Positions 9,230-18,653 of a stretch of DNA of 64,000 bases are shown here, one piece after another. The notes beneath the pieces were generated by a model. It was not told where the DNA came from. It saw only the letters and a list, made by a program, of their open reading frames with translations, and made no database searches. Each line of letters opens with the position of its first letter. Position 1 is the first letter of the stretch. Made by a program: the position numbers and the translations under genes. The DNA is from Chromatiales bacterium (GTDB lineage Bacteria > Pseudomonadota > Gammaproteobacteria > Chromatiales > Chromatiaceae): contig JANQLO010000038.1 in NCBI GenBank assembly GCA_028280505.1, positions 62,001-126,000 of the forward strand. The letters are read 5' to 3'.

Positions 9230-9499
9230 CTATCCGATGAGATAAGGGATATTCTCGGCCAGTTTCAGTGTGAAGCCGGTGATCTGACGTAGCATCCAGG
9301 GCCCGGCCGCCATCATCACGACGGCAACGATCATCAGCTTGGGCACAAAGCTCAGGGTCATCTCATTGATCTGAGTCGCGGCCTGGAACATCGCGATAAT
9401 CAAGCCCACCGCCAGTGACGACAGCAGGATGGGCGCGGCCAACAACATGGTGACTTCCATGGCCTGACGCCCGATGCTTACAACTGAATCTGCGTCCAT
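9230..9499 (-). CDS. fliQ: Flagellar export gate protein FliQ
   Basis: Small two-helix membrane component of the FliPQR export gate, 89 residues, the usual FliQ length. The core (LSSLAVGLIIAMFQAATQINE, then TLSFVPKLMIVAVVM) matches the family. It sits between fliP (12 bp upstream) and fliR. Confidence 0.95.
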   Translation of the reverse strand: MDADSVVSIGRQAMEVTMLLAAPILLSSLAVGLIIAMFQAATQINEMTLSFVPKLMIVAVVMMAAGPWMLRQITGFTLKLAENIPYLIG

Positions 9500-9511
9500 G
9501 GGTGTTCTCCT

Positions 9512-10246
9512 CTAAACGTAGAAACTGGTGGCCAGGGTGCCGAGCACCAGGGCCCAACCGTCCACCAGTACGAACAACATGATTTTGAAGGGCAAAGAGA
9601 TGATCAGCGGCGACAACATCATCATGCCCATCGACATCAGCACGCTGGCCACCACCAGATCGATGATCAGGAACGGAATGAACAACAAAAAGCCGATCTG
9701 AAATGCGGTCTTCAACTCACTGGTCGCGAATGCCGGCATCAGCAACGAAAACGGTACGTCCTGTTCTCGATCAAAACCCTCGATACCCGCAATCCGTGCG
9801 AACAAGGCGAGATCATCGTCGCGTGTCTGCGCCAACATGAACTCGCGCATCGGCACCCTTGCCGCTTCGATCGCGGCACTGGCTGTAATCTCTTCCGCCA
9901 GATAAGGGCCGAGTGCTGTCTGGTAAACCTCACTCAACACGGGAGCCATAATGAAAAAAGTCAAAAAAAGCGCGAGACCGAGCAAAATCTGATTGGACGG
10001 TGTCTGAGCCGTACCCAGGGCCTGACGCAGAATCGACAACACAATGACGATACGGGTGAACGACGTCATCAAAATGAGCATCGCCGGCAGCATGCTCAGT
10101 GCCGTCATCAACAACAGAATCTGTATTGTCAGGCTGTAGGTTTGGGTGCCGTCTTCGCCCGGCGTTACCGTTAACGCATCGATACCGGGTGCCCCCAACA
10201 ACAGGGACGGCGATAACGCCAGGACGATCGCAGCGACAACTCTCAT
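9512..10246 (-). CDS. fliP: Flagellar export gate protein FliP
   Basis: FliP is the main pore-forming subunit of the export gate. It begins with a cleavable signal peptide (residues 1 to about 18), as FliP typically does. The family segments [19 protein letters not shown] and [21 protein letters not shown] are present. The 244-residue product overlaps fliO in an ATGA junction. Confidence 0.96.
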   Translation of the reverse strand: MRVVAAIVLALSPSLLLGAPGIDALTVTPGEDGTQTYSLTIQILLLMTALSMLPAMLILMTSFTRIVIVLSILRQALGTAQTPSNQILLGLALFLTFFIMAPVLSEVYQTALGPYLAEEITASAAIEAARVPMREFMLAQTRDDDLALFARIAGIEGFDREQDVPFSLLMPAFATSELKTAFQIGFLLFIPFLIIDLVVASVLMSMGMMMLSPLIISLPFKIMLFVLVDGWALVLGTLATSFYV

Positions 10247-10674
10247 GAGACCGCTCCCGAGTCATGCTGCGAGGGCTCGCCACTTGCGTGGGCCAGTTTT
10301 TCGGCAAAATCCTGATCCGCCGGCTCTTCGTTATCGAGAACCATCAAGGTTCTCACTTGGCCGGGCGCGATCCCGACCAAAAGGCGTCGACCTTGTACCG
10401 ATAGCAATACGGCCTTTTCACGCGCACCCAGCGATACACCACCGAGGATTTGCACATGACCCTTGCCGATACCGGGCAACTGGACATACCGCTTCACCAA
10501 CCATGCCAGCCCCAGCATCACCGCCAACACGACGGCCAGACCGGCGGCTGTTTCGATCAAATTCGCCGTGCTCAGCGGCGATTCCGTCAGACGTGCGGGA
10601 ACCTCGCCCGGCGCCGCCCCTGCCGCCGCTGTGATCAGGAGCACGGGCGCAGCGATGAGATATCTTGTTAGCAT
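10243..10674 (-). CDS. fliO: Flagellar biosynthesis protein FliO
   Basis: FliO helps assemble FliP in the inner membrane. The 143-residue protein has a signal-like N-terminus, one central membrane helix (about residues 40-62) and a small cytoplasmic domain with the FliO-like stretch [27 protein letters not shown]. Assignment rests on this domain and the position between fliN and fliP. Confidence 0.9.
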   Translation of the reverse strand: MLTRYLIAAPVLLITAAAGAAPGEVPARLTESPLSTANLIETAAGLAVVLAVMLGLAWLVKRYVQLPGIGKGHVQILGGVSLGAREKAVLLSVQGRRLLVGIAPGQVRTLMVLDNEEPADQDFAEKLAHASGEPSQHDSGAVS

Positions 10675-10732
10675 GTCCTTTACCTGATGGTGGTGTAAAT
10701 CGCTCCTGTCGAGGCTTGCCGGCGCATCACGA

Positions 10733-11143
10733 CTAATTGCCCAGTTGCTTGATGCGGTCCGACGGGCTGACGATGTCCGTCAATCGAATGCCGAACTTCT
10801 CATTGACGACCACCACCTCACCCTGTGCGATCAAGGTGCCGTTCACCAGTACATCCATCGGTTCGCCGGCCAGTCGATCGAGCTCGACCACCGAACCCTG
10901 ATTCAGTTGCAGCAGGTTGCGAATATTGATGCGCGCTCGACCGATCTCCATCGAGATCGTCACCGGCACGTCCAAAATCGCATCGATCTTTACGTCACCC
11001 TCGACAACGACGCTTTCGGCCTGTAGCTGCTCGAATTGCGCCGTTTCAGCGGCGACATCGCCAGTCTCCGGCCCTTGTTCTTCCAGCGCTGCCGCCCACT
11101 CGTCGGCCAAGGCCTCATCCGCGCTTTGTTCACCGTCGCTCAT
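10733..11143 (-). CDS. fliN: Flagellar motor switch protein FliN
   Basis: FliN forms the lower ring of the switch complex (C-ring). The N-terminus is acidic and variable; residues about 60-136 are the SpoA domain (LDVPVTISMEIGRARI, LLQLNQGSVVELDRLAGEP, VVVVNEKFGIRLTDI). I choose the ATG at 11143 (136 residues), which follows GAGGGCGG and starts 17 bp after the fliM stop. A longer reading from 11203 would overlap fliM by 44 bp and adds unrelated sequence. Confidence 0.93.
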   Translation of the reverse strand: MSDGEQSADEALADEWAAALEEQGPETGDVAAETAQFEQLQAESVVVEGDVKIDAILDVPVTISMEIGRARINIRNLLQLNQGSVVELDRLAGEPMDVLVNGTLIAQGEVVVVNEKFGIRLTDIVSPSDRIKQLGN

Positions 11144-11159
11144 CGCGTTTCCGCCCTCG

Positions 11160-12215
11160 TCAGCTGCGTTTACCCGGTACCAAACCGGTACCTGTCTGTT
11201 CATGTTGCGGATTCAACAGATCGTGAAGACGACCTGCATTGTTGCGCTCGATCCAGTTCGAAATCTTGATTGCGTAGTTCTTGTTATGAACGCCCAGGGT
11301 GCCGCGGAAAACCGGCAGACTCTCCGCGCAAACCTCGACGGTATCATTCACGCTCAACGGGATAACGTCGCCCACACGCAACTCTGCAAGCGTGCGCAAC
11401 GGCAAGGTCGCCTCACCCAGCACGCTGCTGATCTCCACACTCGCGCCCATGACCTCTTCGCGCATTGCCAACTCCCAACGCTCGTCACGCTCACCGCGAT
11501 CGCTCTGTACACCGGCATCGAGCAGATCACGGATAGGCTCCAGCATCGAGTACGGCAGACAGACATAGAAATCCCCGCCACCGGATTCCAGATCGACGCT
11601 GAAGGTCGTCACGACAACCACTTCCGATGGCGATACGATGTTGGCGAACTGAGGATTCACCTCGGAGTTGATGTACTCGAAGGTAATATCGAGCACCGGC
11701 TGCCACGACAACCTGAGATCCTTGTAGGCGATCTCCAACAGCATCTGGATAACGCGAAGCTCCGTCGGAGTGAAATCGCGTCCTTCGATTTTGGTATGAA
11801 AACGACCGGTGCCCCCGAAAAAGCTGTCGACCACGCTGAACACCAGTTTGGGATCGATCACGAACAACGATTTGCCGCGTAGCGGACTGACCTTGGTGAT
11901 ATTCAGACTGGTCGGCACGAAAAGACTGTGCACGAACTCGGAGAACTTCAGCATCTGCACGCCGGATACCGAAATGTCCGCACTACGTCGCAACATGTTA
12001 AACAGACTGGTACGGAGATAGCGCGCAAAACGTTCGTTGATCATCTCCAGCGTCGGCAGCCGTCCACGAACGATCCGGTCCTGGCTGGCGAAATCGTAGT
12101 TTCGCGCCTCATCCGGATCGAGCGTTTCGTCCGATCCGGTCTCGACGTCGCCGCTGTCCACGCCGTGCAGCAGCGCATCGATTTCGTCTTGGGAAAGTAG
12201 ATCGGAACCGGACAT
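11160..12215 (-). CDS. fliM: Flagellar motor switch protein FliM
   Basis: FliM is the switch protein that binds CheY-P. The N-terminal peptide LLSQDEIDALLHGV is the conserved CheY-P docking motif. The middle CheC-like domain contains GGTGRFHTKIEGRDFTPTE and the C-terminal part is the SpoA domain that contacts FliN. Length 351 residues. The gene starts 2 bp after the fliL stop. Confidence 0.96.
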   Translation of the reverse strand: MSGSDLLSQDEIDALLHGVDSGDVETGSDETLDPDEARNYDFASQDRIVRGRLPTLEMINERFARYLRTSLFNMLRRSADISVSGVQMLKFSEFVHSLFVPTSLNITKVSPLRGKSLFVIDPKLVFSVVDSFFGGTGRFHTKIEGRDFTPTELRVIQMLLEIAYKDLRLSWQPVLDITFEYINSEVNPQFANIVSPSEVVVVTTFSVDLESGGGDFYVCLPYSMLEPIRDLLDAGVQSDRGERDERWELAMREEVMGASVEISSVLGEATLPLRTLAELRVGDVIPLSVNDTVEVCAESLPVFRGTLGVHNKNYAIKISNWIERNNAGRLHDLLNPQHEQTGTGLVPGKRS

Positions 12216-12217
12216 GG

Positions 12218-12715
12218 TTATTGCATCACAAATTGGGTGAAGTACACGCCTTTGATTTCGCCGGGCTCGTTCAACTCTTTGAGCTTGCCGGCGAGCATGT
12301 CGTGGATCGACTTTTGCAGCGCCTCACGACCTTTCGCATCCATGATTTCCCCGGACTTCTTGCCCTCGAGCAATACCAGGATGTGATGGCGAATCATCGG
12401 ATCGTTCGCAACCAGCGTATCGATCACGCTCGGGGTGCGTGCCATGATCTCGATAGCCACCTGTAGCATGCGGGAATCGCTGCCGGGTGCCAGGTTAACG
12501 ACGAAGGTCGGTTCGAATTCGTGATACATCGGCTCACCTTCCTCGACGACCCCGTCCTCAGCGGATTCGCCACCGAGCAGGAAAACGGCCGCGCCACCGG
12601 CGATCACCAGCAACAACACCGCTGCACCGATGATGATGAACAGCTTTTTTTTACTGCCGCCACCCTCTTCTTCTTCGCCTTCCTCTTCCGTCGCGATATT
12701 TTTCTCGTCCGCCAT
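12218..12715 (-). CDS. fliL: Flagellar basal-body protein FliL
   Basis: FliL is a single-span inner-membrane protein that supports stator function. It has a short acidic cytoplasmic N-terminus (glutamate run), one membrane helix (LFIIIGAAVLLLVIAGGAAVFLL) and a periplasmic stomatin-like domain ending in the family-like KGVYFTQFVMQ. I use the ATG at 12715 (165 residues). An earlier in-frame start at 12781 overlaps the sigma-54-type promoter and would lie upstream of the transcript. First gene of the fliLMNOPQR-flhB run. Confidence 0.93.
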   Translation of the reverse strand: MADEKNIATEEEGEEEEGGGSKKKLFIIIGAAVLLLVIAGGAAVFLLGGESAEDGVVEEGEPMYHEFEPTFVVNLAPGSDSRMLQVAIEIMARTPSVIDTLVANDPMIRHHILVLLEGKKSGEIMDAKGREALQKSIHDMLAGKLKELNEPGEIKGVYFTQFVMQ

Positions 12716-12776
12716 GGGTTTGAATCCGTCGTAGAACTGATCAACATCGGCACACAAAGCGCCCTGCCAGTCCGAA

Positions 12777-12792
12777 AGCAATCCTTATGCCA
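12777..12792 (-). promoter_or_regulatory. Candidate sigma-54 promoter upstream of fliL
   Basis: On the minus strand TGGCATAAGGATTGCT matches the sigma-54 consensus TGGCAC-N5-TTGCT with one change and the required GG-N10-GC spacing. Transcription would begin near 12766, about 50 bp before the fliL ATG. RpoN control of fliL operons through FleQ/FleR is known in Pseudomonas; here it is an inference. The rest of the 12716-12914 gap shows no gene. Confidence 0.7.
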
Positions 12793-12914
12793 GGCGATAT
12801 AAGGTTTTTTTCTTTATGAATTACAGATATTTACAGAAGGCATCTTACGGCGCGTCAGGTATTTGGCGAATGTAGAAATGTCGTTCAGGCAAAAACCCGG
12901 CGGTATCCACCCGG

Positions 12915-13598
12915 TTAACGACGCAACACCGCCATCCAGCGCCAGAAGTTGAGTAGGCTGGCCAAGGAAGCCGCGACATAGGTCCAGGCCGCCGCACTGA
13001 GAATACGCCGCGCGGCAGGCACCTGCTCGGGTGCCAGATAGCCGTTTCGCAACACCGGCAAGGCCTTGCGAAAGCTGGCGTCGAGTTCAACCGGCAAAGT
13101 CACCAACTGCACGACCACGCCGAAGCCCATGATCAAAAAACCGCCCAAAAGCGATATCAAACCGGGCGACGGCGCCCGTGTTGCCAAAGTGAGCATCGGC
13201 GCGGCGAAGAGCAGAAACGAACCCAGGCGCGCGGCCCATACGGCCGACACGGCCAAGCGGGTACGCCAAAGAAACAGCGGCTCTTGTGCGGCGTGTTGCA
13301 AGGCATGCCCGCACTCATGCGCCGCGACCGTGATCGCGGTGAGGGTCTTGCCGTCGAACTTGTCCGGCGTCAGCCGGACACAGCGTTGCTGCGGATCGTA
13401 GTGATCGCCCGTGTCGGTCCGTTCGACCCCGACGCCGTCGAGGCCGAAACGTTCGAGCAGATGGCGTGCCAACTCACCGCCGGTACCCGGGAAGTTCTCT
13501 TCCGCCTCGCGGTTGTAACGCGCCAGCACACGGGCGACCCAGACCTGCGGCAAGTAGACGACCGCCAGTATCAGCACAATGATCACCAGATACGCCAT
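12915..13598 (-). CDS. Membrane zinc metallopeptidase, YugP family
   Basis: The 227-residue protein has an N-terminal membrane helix, a zinc-binding HECGH motif in VAAHECGHALQHA (about residues 113-125) and three further hydrophobic segments. This order fits the YugP/Zn-peptidase-2 family (PF04298). Substrates are unknown. It starts immediately upstream of the minus-strand flagellar block and directly follows the MFS gene (1 bp gap), so it is probably co-transcribed with the transporters above it. Confidence 0.85.
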   Translation of the reverse strand: MAYLVIIVLILAVVYLPQVWVARVLARYNREAEENFPGTGGELARHLLERFGLDGVGVERTDTGDHYDPQQRCVRLTPDKFDGKTLTAITVAAHECGHALQHAAQEPLFLWRTRLAVSAVWAARLGSFLLFAAPMLTLATRAPSPGLISLLGGFLIMGFGVVVQLVTLPVELDASFRKALPVLRNGYLAPEQVPAARRILSAAAWTYVAASLASLLNFWRWMAVLRR

Positions 13599-14891
13599 TC
13601 ACGCCCTCTCGCGCGCCGCCGCCTCGCGCTCACCGCGTGCCACATCGACCCGCAGCAACAGGAATCCGCCGATCACGAACAACAACAGCACGCTCAATAT
13701 ACCGGTTCTCGGGCTGCCGCTGGCCAACGCGACCCAACCGACCATGATTGGCCCGACCACCGCGGCAAACTTACCCATCATGTTGTACAGACCAAACAGG
13801 CGGCCGGCATGTTCCGTTGGAATCAAACGCGCATACAAGGCCCTACTCATCGCCTGGACACCGCCCTGCACCAGTCCGATGATGACGGCCAGGCCATAGA
13901 ACTCCCAAGTATCGGTCATGCGCCAGGCCCAAAACACCGTCAACATGTAGACCACCAGTGCAATGCCGATCGCCTGCTTGGCCCCGATACGATCGCCGAT
14001 ACGGCCAAACGCCAAGGCCGCGGGAAAGCCCACCAGCTGCGTGATCAACAAGGCCGTCAACAGCCCTTCGGCGGCAAAACCCAAAGACAAACCGTAATCG
14101 ACTGCCATACGCACGATGGTGTCGACACCGTCGATATAGAACCAATAGGCCAGCAGGAACATGAAGGCCATCGGCAGGCTGCGAAGCAACCGCCAGGTCA
14201 TCACCAGTTCGCGCCAGGCGTGAGCAAAACCGACCGATTCGCGGGGCGCTTGTTCACGCGGTGGCTCATGTACGAACAACAGCACAGGCAGGGAAAATAA
14301 GGCCCACCATATCGCGACCGACACGAAGGCATAACGCACGGCCTCGCCCTTGTCCGCCAGACCGAACCAGGTCGGCTCCAGCACCATGGCCACGTTCAGC
14401 GCGAACAACAAACCGCCGCCAAGATAGCCCAAGGCAAAACCGAGTGCGGATACCCGCTCCAACTCGCTGCGCTCGGCGATGTCGAGCAACATGGCATCGT
14501 AGGCGACATTGCCACCGGCAAAACCCAAGATACCGAACACGTAAAGCGCCACCGCAACCAGCCAGTTACCCTCGGCGACCAGAAAAAGACTCCCCGTCAT
14601 CAAAACGCCCAATGTCGCGAGCAACAGCAGCAAGCGCTTTTTATGTCCGCTGCGATCGGCAATCACACCGAGTATCGGCGCCAGCAACACTACCAGCAAC
14701 GAAGCCAGCGCGTTCGCCGTACCCAAACGCGCCGTGCTCTCGGTCACCGACATGCCGGCCGCCCAATAGCTTTTGAAAAACACGGGGAAGAATCCCGCCA
14801 TCACGGTGGTCGCGAAGGCCGAATTGGCCCAGTCGTAAAAGGCCCAGGACCATTGGGCCCGACGCCGCGACACCGGCACGCCGGAAGACAT
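13599..14891 (-). CDS. MFS transporter, UMF1/Atg22-like family
   Basis: A 12-helix transporter of about 430 residues. The N-terminal signature WAFYDWANSAFATTVMAGFF is typical of the UMF1 (Atg22-like) branch of the major facilitator superfamily; the MFS loop DRSGHKKRLLLL lies between helices 2 and 3. The start is the ATG at 14891, overlapping the upstream permease stop as TGATG; a longer reading to 14984 would run into that gene. Substrate unknown. Confidence 0.85.
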   Translation of the reverse strand: MSSGVPVSRRRAQWSWAFYDWANSAFATTVMAGFFPVFFKSYWAAGMSVTESTARLGTANALASLLVVLLAPILGVIADRSGHKKRLLLLLATLGVLMTGSLFLVAEGNWLVAVALYVFGILGFAGGNVAYDAMLLDIAERSELERVSALGFALGYLGGGLLFALNVAMVLEPTWFGLADKGEAVRYAFVSVAIWWALFSLPVLLFVHEPPREQAPRESVGFAHAWRELVMTWRLLRSLPMAFMFLLAYWFYIDGVDTIVRMAVDYGLSLGFAAEGLLTALLITQLVGFPAALAFGRIGDRIGAKQAIGIALVVYMLTVFWAWRMTDTWEFYGLAVIIGLVQGGVQAMSRALYARLIPTEHAGRLFGLYNMMGKFAAVVGPIMVGWVALASGSPRTGILSVLLLFVIGGFLLLRVDVARGEREAAARERA

Positions 14892-15667
14892 CAGCTCTTG
14901 ATCCCGACGCCGCGCGCCAACAACCACATGGCGAAACCACCCAGCGCGAAAATGAAGCCGAAAATGATCGCAAAGGCCTGCCACATGGCGATATCGCTCA
15001 CCCCGAGCAAGCCGAAGCGAAAGGCGTTGACCATGTACAGCACCGGGTTGGCCAGCGACACCTGCTGCCAGAACTCGGGCAACATGCCGATGGAATAAAA
15101 GACGCCGCCCAGGTAGGTCAACGGTATCAACACGAAAGTCGGGACGATCGAGATATCGTCAAAGCTGTTGGCGTAGACCGCGTTGATGAAACCGGCAATC
15201 GAGAACAACACCGAGGTCAATACGAATACGGCCAGCGTAACCAGATAGCTGTGTATGACCAGATCGGTGAAAAACAGCGAAACCCCAGTCACCACGATAC
15301 CGACCACCACACCCCGTGCGACTCCCCCGGTGACATAGCCGGCCAGAATGATGAAATTCGGCAGCGGCGCGATCAGCAACTCGTCAACGTAACGTTGAAA
15401 CTTGCTGCTATAGAAACTCGATACGACGTTGGCGTAGCTGTTCGAGATCACCGACATCAGGATCAGCCCCGGCACGATAAAATCGATGTACCGAAAACCT
15501 TCCATATCGCCGATCTGCGAACCGATCAGCTTACCGAAGATCACGAAATACAAAGCCATGGTGATCGCCGGCGGCAACACCGTCTGCACCCAGATGCGCA
15601 TGAAGCGCAAAATCTCTTTGGTGACGATGGTTCGGAACGCGACCCAATACACAGACATCGCATTCAT
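14891..15667 (-). CDS. ABC-2 type exporter permease, YadH-like
   Basis: 258 residues with six hydrophobic helices and the ABC-2 segment PLTYLGGVFYSIGMLPEFWQ near the C-terminus. Strong resemblance to YadH (VYWVAFRTIVTKEILRFMRIW at the N-terminus). It overlaps the ATPase gene by an ATGA junction, so the two form one exporter. Substrate unknown in the family. Confidence 0.9.
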   Translation of the reverse strand: MNAMSVYWVAFRTIVTKEILRFMRIWVQTVLPPAITMALYFVIFGKLIGSQIGDMEGFRYIDFIVPGLILMSVISNSYANVVSSFYSSKFQRYVDELLIAPLPNFIILAGYVTGGVARGVVVGIVVTGVSLFFTDLVIHSYLVTLAVFVLTSVLFSIAGFINAVYANSFDDISIVPTFVLIPLTYLGGVFYSIGMLPEFWQQVSLANPVLYMVNAFRFGLLGVSDIAMWQAFAIIFGFIFALGGFAMWLLARGVGIKS

Positions 15668-16599
15668 GCAGCACGATCTCCCACATCGACGCCGTTCTTC
15701 ACCATGTCGATAAACAATTGCTCCAGGCGATTCTGTTTGTTACGCAAACTCAGTACATCGATACCGCGATCGTTCAGCGCGGCGAACAGGGCATTCAACC
15801 CGGCCTCACGGGTTACCGACACCTCCAGCGTGGTGCTGTCGAGCAATTCCAGCGTAACGCCGGGGATCTCATCGATATCCTGCAATGCCTGACCGACGTC
15901 GAGCACGAAGGTCTCGGTATGTAAGCGACGCAACAGCTCGTTCATGGCTGCGCGTTCGGCGATCATCCCGTTATTGATAATGGCGATGTGTCGACACAGA
16001 CTCTCGGCCTCTTCAAGATAATGAGTGGTCAATATGATGGTCGTGCCATCACCGTTGATACGACGCAGGAAATCCCACATCGACCGCCTTATCTCGATAT
16101 CGACTCCCGCGGTCGGTTCATCCAAAATCAACAAACGAGGACGATGCACCAAAGCACGTGCGATCATCAGCCGACGTTTCATACCACCCGACAGATCTCT
16201 TGCCTGGCTGCCACGCCTATCCCATAGATCGAGTTGCTTCAGCGAAACCTCGGCACGCCGGTAGGCCTCGCGCCGTGGGATTCCGTAATAGCCGGCCTGG
16301 TTAACCACGATCTCCACCACCGGCTCGAACAGATTGAAATTGAATTCCTGCGGCACCAGGCCGATCGACGATTTGACCGCCTCGGGCTCGCGATCCAGAT
16401 CGTGCCCAAAAACGCTCACGCTGCCACCGCTTTTGTTGACCAGGGAACTGACAATGCCGATCGCCGTCGATTTGCCGGCGCCGTTCGGCCCCAAAAGCGC
16501 GAAGAAATCGCCTTCGTCCACCTCCAGATCGATGCCGCGCAAAGCCTCGTGGCCATTGCGATAGGTTTTGCGCAGCGCGTGCAGCACCAATGCTTTCAT
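15664..16599 (-). CDS. ABC exporter ATPase, YadG-like
   Basis: ATP-binding partner of the adjoining permease. Walker A LLGPNGAGKSTAIG, signature ARDLSGGMKRRLMIARALVH and Walker B LLILDEPTAGVDIEIR are all present, with a C-terminal extension typical of YadG. The ATG at 16599 is preferred because TAGGAG lies upstream; an in-frame start at 16632 adds only 11 atypical residues. About 311 residues. Confidence 0.9.
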   Translation of the reverse strand: MKALVLHALRKTYRNGHEALRGIDLEVDEGDFFALLGPNGAGKSTAIGIVSSLVNKSGGSVSVFGHDLDREPEAVKSSIGLVPQEFNFNLFEPVVEIVVNQAGYYGIPRREAYRRAEVSLKQLDLWDRRGSQARDLSGGMKRRLMIARALVHRPRLLILDEPTAGVDIEIRRSMWDFLRRINGDGTTIILTTHYLEEAESLCRHIAIINNGMIAERAAMNELLRRLHTETFVLDVGQALQDIDEIPGVTLELLDSTTLEVSVTREAGLNALFAALNDRGIDVLSLRNKQNRLEQLFIDMVKNGVDVGDRAA

Positions 16600-16661
16600 T
16601 TTTCGAACGACTCCTACCCCCGGGCGCATCATTCTAAACCAGGCGGCCTGCCGAAAAGCGC

Positions 16662-17501
16662 ATGCTCTTGCCGGTCTTTGTCGCGACGATTGACTACACC
16701 CGTGTTTACCGGCTCGCGGTAGAATGCCGGTTATTTGCCACCCTCGTGGATATCGTCTCCCCCGAAATCCTGATGCTGCTGGTCGCGATTGCGGCGATCG
16801 CCGGTATGATCGACGCCATTGCCGGCGGCGGTGGTCTGCTCGCCCTACCCGCCCTGCTGTGGGCCGGGGTGCCGCCGGTACAGGCCCTGGCCACCAACAA
16901 ACTGCAAGGCACCTTCGGCACCCTGACTTCGTCTTACCACTTCGTGCGCAAGGGCGAAATCGACCTTCGGCGCCTGCGCATCCCCATTGTCATGACCTTC
17001 ATCGGCTCGGTGGCAGGCACGCTGTCGGTGCAACGGCTCGGCTCCGATCTGCTGGAACAGGTAGTGCCGTCACTATTGATTGCGTTTGCACTGTACTTTT
17101 TGTTTTCACCACGCATTGGCGACCAGGACGCCCACCATCGGGTCAGCCATGGGGTTTTCGGGTTGCTGATCGGGTTCAGCGTGGGTTTTTATGACGGTTT
17201 CTTCGGACCGGGTACCGGTAGCTTTTTCGCCGCGGCCTTTGTATTGCTCCTCGGATACAATCTGCGCCGGGCGACCGCCGGCACCAAGGTCTTGAACTTC
17301 ACCAGCAATATCGCCTCACTGATCTTTTTCGCCTTTGCCGGCGAGGTGATCTGGCAGATCGGGCTGCCGATGGGCATGGCCCAGGTCGCCGGGGCCTGGG
17401 TCGGTTCGCACCTGGTGATCCGTCACGGCACCAAACTCATACGACCGTTGTTGGTGATCGTGTCGCTGGCGATATCGATCAGCTTGCTGATCGGCGACTA
17501 G
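16662..17501 (+). CDS. TSUP (TauE/SafE, YfcA-like) membrane permease
   Basis: A small-molecule permease with about eight hydrophobic segments. Family hallmarks are GMIDAIAGGGGLLALPALLW near the N-terminus and GFYDGFFGPGTGSFF in the second half. TSUP proteins move sulfite, sulfoacetate and similar compounds (known of the family); the exact substrate here is unknown. The first ATG at 16662 adds about 28 unusual residues; an in-frame GTG at 16746 is a likelier start. Neither has a clear ribosome binding site. It is convergent with the SQR-like gene. Confidence 0.85.
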   Translation: MLLPVFVATIDYTRVYRLAVECRLFATLVDIVSPEILMLLVAIAAIAGMIDAIAGGGGLLALPALLWAGVPPVQALATNKLQGTFGTLTSSYHFVRKGEIDLRRLRIPIVMTFIGSVAGTLSVQRLGSDLLEQVVPSLLIAFALYFLFSPRIGDQDAHHRVSHGVFGLLIGFSVGFYDGFFGPGTGSFFAAAFVLLLGYNLRRATAGTKVLNFTSNIASLIFFAFAGEVIWQIGLPMGMAQVAGAWVGSHLVIRHGTKLIRPLLVIVSLAISISLLIGD

Positions 17502-17525
17502 CAATACCCCACAAGCTTGAGTAAC

Positions 17526-18653
17526 TCAGCGGTATCGGCGCAGATAGTTCCATTCGAACAGCCGCTTGGCCCAGTGAAACCCGACGAAAGACGGCATCAC
17601 GATGTTCCGTTTCGCCGTTCGCGCGACGAACATACCGCTCGAACGGGTATCGACGATACACATCAGCTCGGCCTTGAAGGTATGGCCGGGTGCCTTGCCG
17701 CCAAATCCGTCCAACAGATTCGCGACCGCGGCCTCGGCCTGCAGGTCGGCCATGTGCGCCTGTTTGGGCATCCACTCGGGCCCGGGAAAGCTGCCGGAGT
17801 CACCCGCCACGTAGACTTTGTCCCAGCCCTCGACCTGGCAATATTGATTGGCCTTGAGCATACCGCCTTCGGAGCGCGGCAGTTCGGTGTTGTCGAACCA
17901 CTGGTTACCGGTCATGCCGGGCATGAACAGAATCATGTCGGCGGCGAACTCCCCACCCTCGGTCATCACCTTGTCAGCGGTGAACCCCTTCAGTTTATGC
18001 CCGAGATGAGTGTCGATATCGCGCTTGGCCATCTCACGCATCAGGCCTTCGACCGCCTTGGGCCCGAGCCGTTGCCCGGGCTTTTCCGCCGGAGTGAAAA
18101 ACACCAGCTTGAACTTGTCACGCTTGCCCTGCTTGCGCAGCCATGAATCGATGCCGAACAGAAACTCGAACACCGGCCCGCCACGCATCGCCGACGGCTC
18201 TTTTGGATTGCCGGCAAAACCAAAAGCCAGGCTACCACCGGAAAGCGCGCCCAGACGGTTACGAATCCGGGCTGCGACCTCGACCCCGCCACAGGGCAGA
18301 TACGAATGTTCGATACCCGGCAGCTTGCGGATGAAACGTCCACCACAGGCGATGATCAGCCCGTCGTTCGCGACCTCGCCCTGATCGGTCAGTACCACAC
18401 GCCCCGCGTCACGCAGGCTTTCGGCGGATGCCTGATGATAGGTCACGCCCAGTCGCTCGAAAAAACCGGTCAATGGGATCACCAAGTCTTCGGGTTGACG
18501 CAAACCCGTCGGGATCCAGATGGTTCCCGGGTAATAGACAAACTCGGGCTTCGGGGCGATCAAATCGATGCCGAGCGCCGGATCGGCAGCCCTGAGCTTG
18601 CGAACGGCGGTTAAGGCGGCAAAACCGGCGCCAATGACGGTGACTCGTGACAT
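17526..18653 (-). CDS. FAD-dependent oxidoreductase, sulfide:quinone oxidoreductase-like
   Basis: The 375-residue flavoprotein begins with the dinucleotide-binding motif VTVIGAGFAALTAVRKL and ends with the second FAD-contact KVYVAGDSGSFPGPEWMPKQ. Cys121 (YLPCGGVE) and Cys332 (ELMCIVDT) sit where sulfide:quinone oxidoreductases carry two catalytic cysteines. The third cysteine position, after the central GFAGNP segment, is not a cysteine. It could therefore be an SQR-like or other NDH-2-family enzyme. The start at 18653 follows a weak GAGAA site; a longer reading to 18764 lacks family similarity. Confidence 0.75.
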   Translation of the reverse strand: MSRVTVIGAGFAALTAVRKLRAADPALGIDLIAPKPEFVYYPGTIWIPTGLRQPEDLVIPLTGFFERLGVTYHQASAESLRDAGRVVLTDQGEVANDGLIIACGGRFIRKLPGIEHSYLPCGGVEVAARIRNRLGALSGGSLAFGFAGNPKEPSAMRGGPVFEFLFGIDSWLRKQGKRDKFKLVFFTPAEKPGQRLGPKAVEGLMREMAKRDIDTHLGHKLKGFTADKVMTEGGEFAADMILFMPGMTGNQWFDNTELPRSEGGMLKANQYCQVEGWDKVYVAGDSGSFPGPEWMPKQAHMADLQAEAAVANLLDGFGGKAPGHTFKAELMCIVDTRSSGMFVARTAKRNIVMPSFVGFHWAKRLFEWNYLRRYR

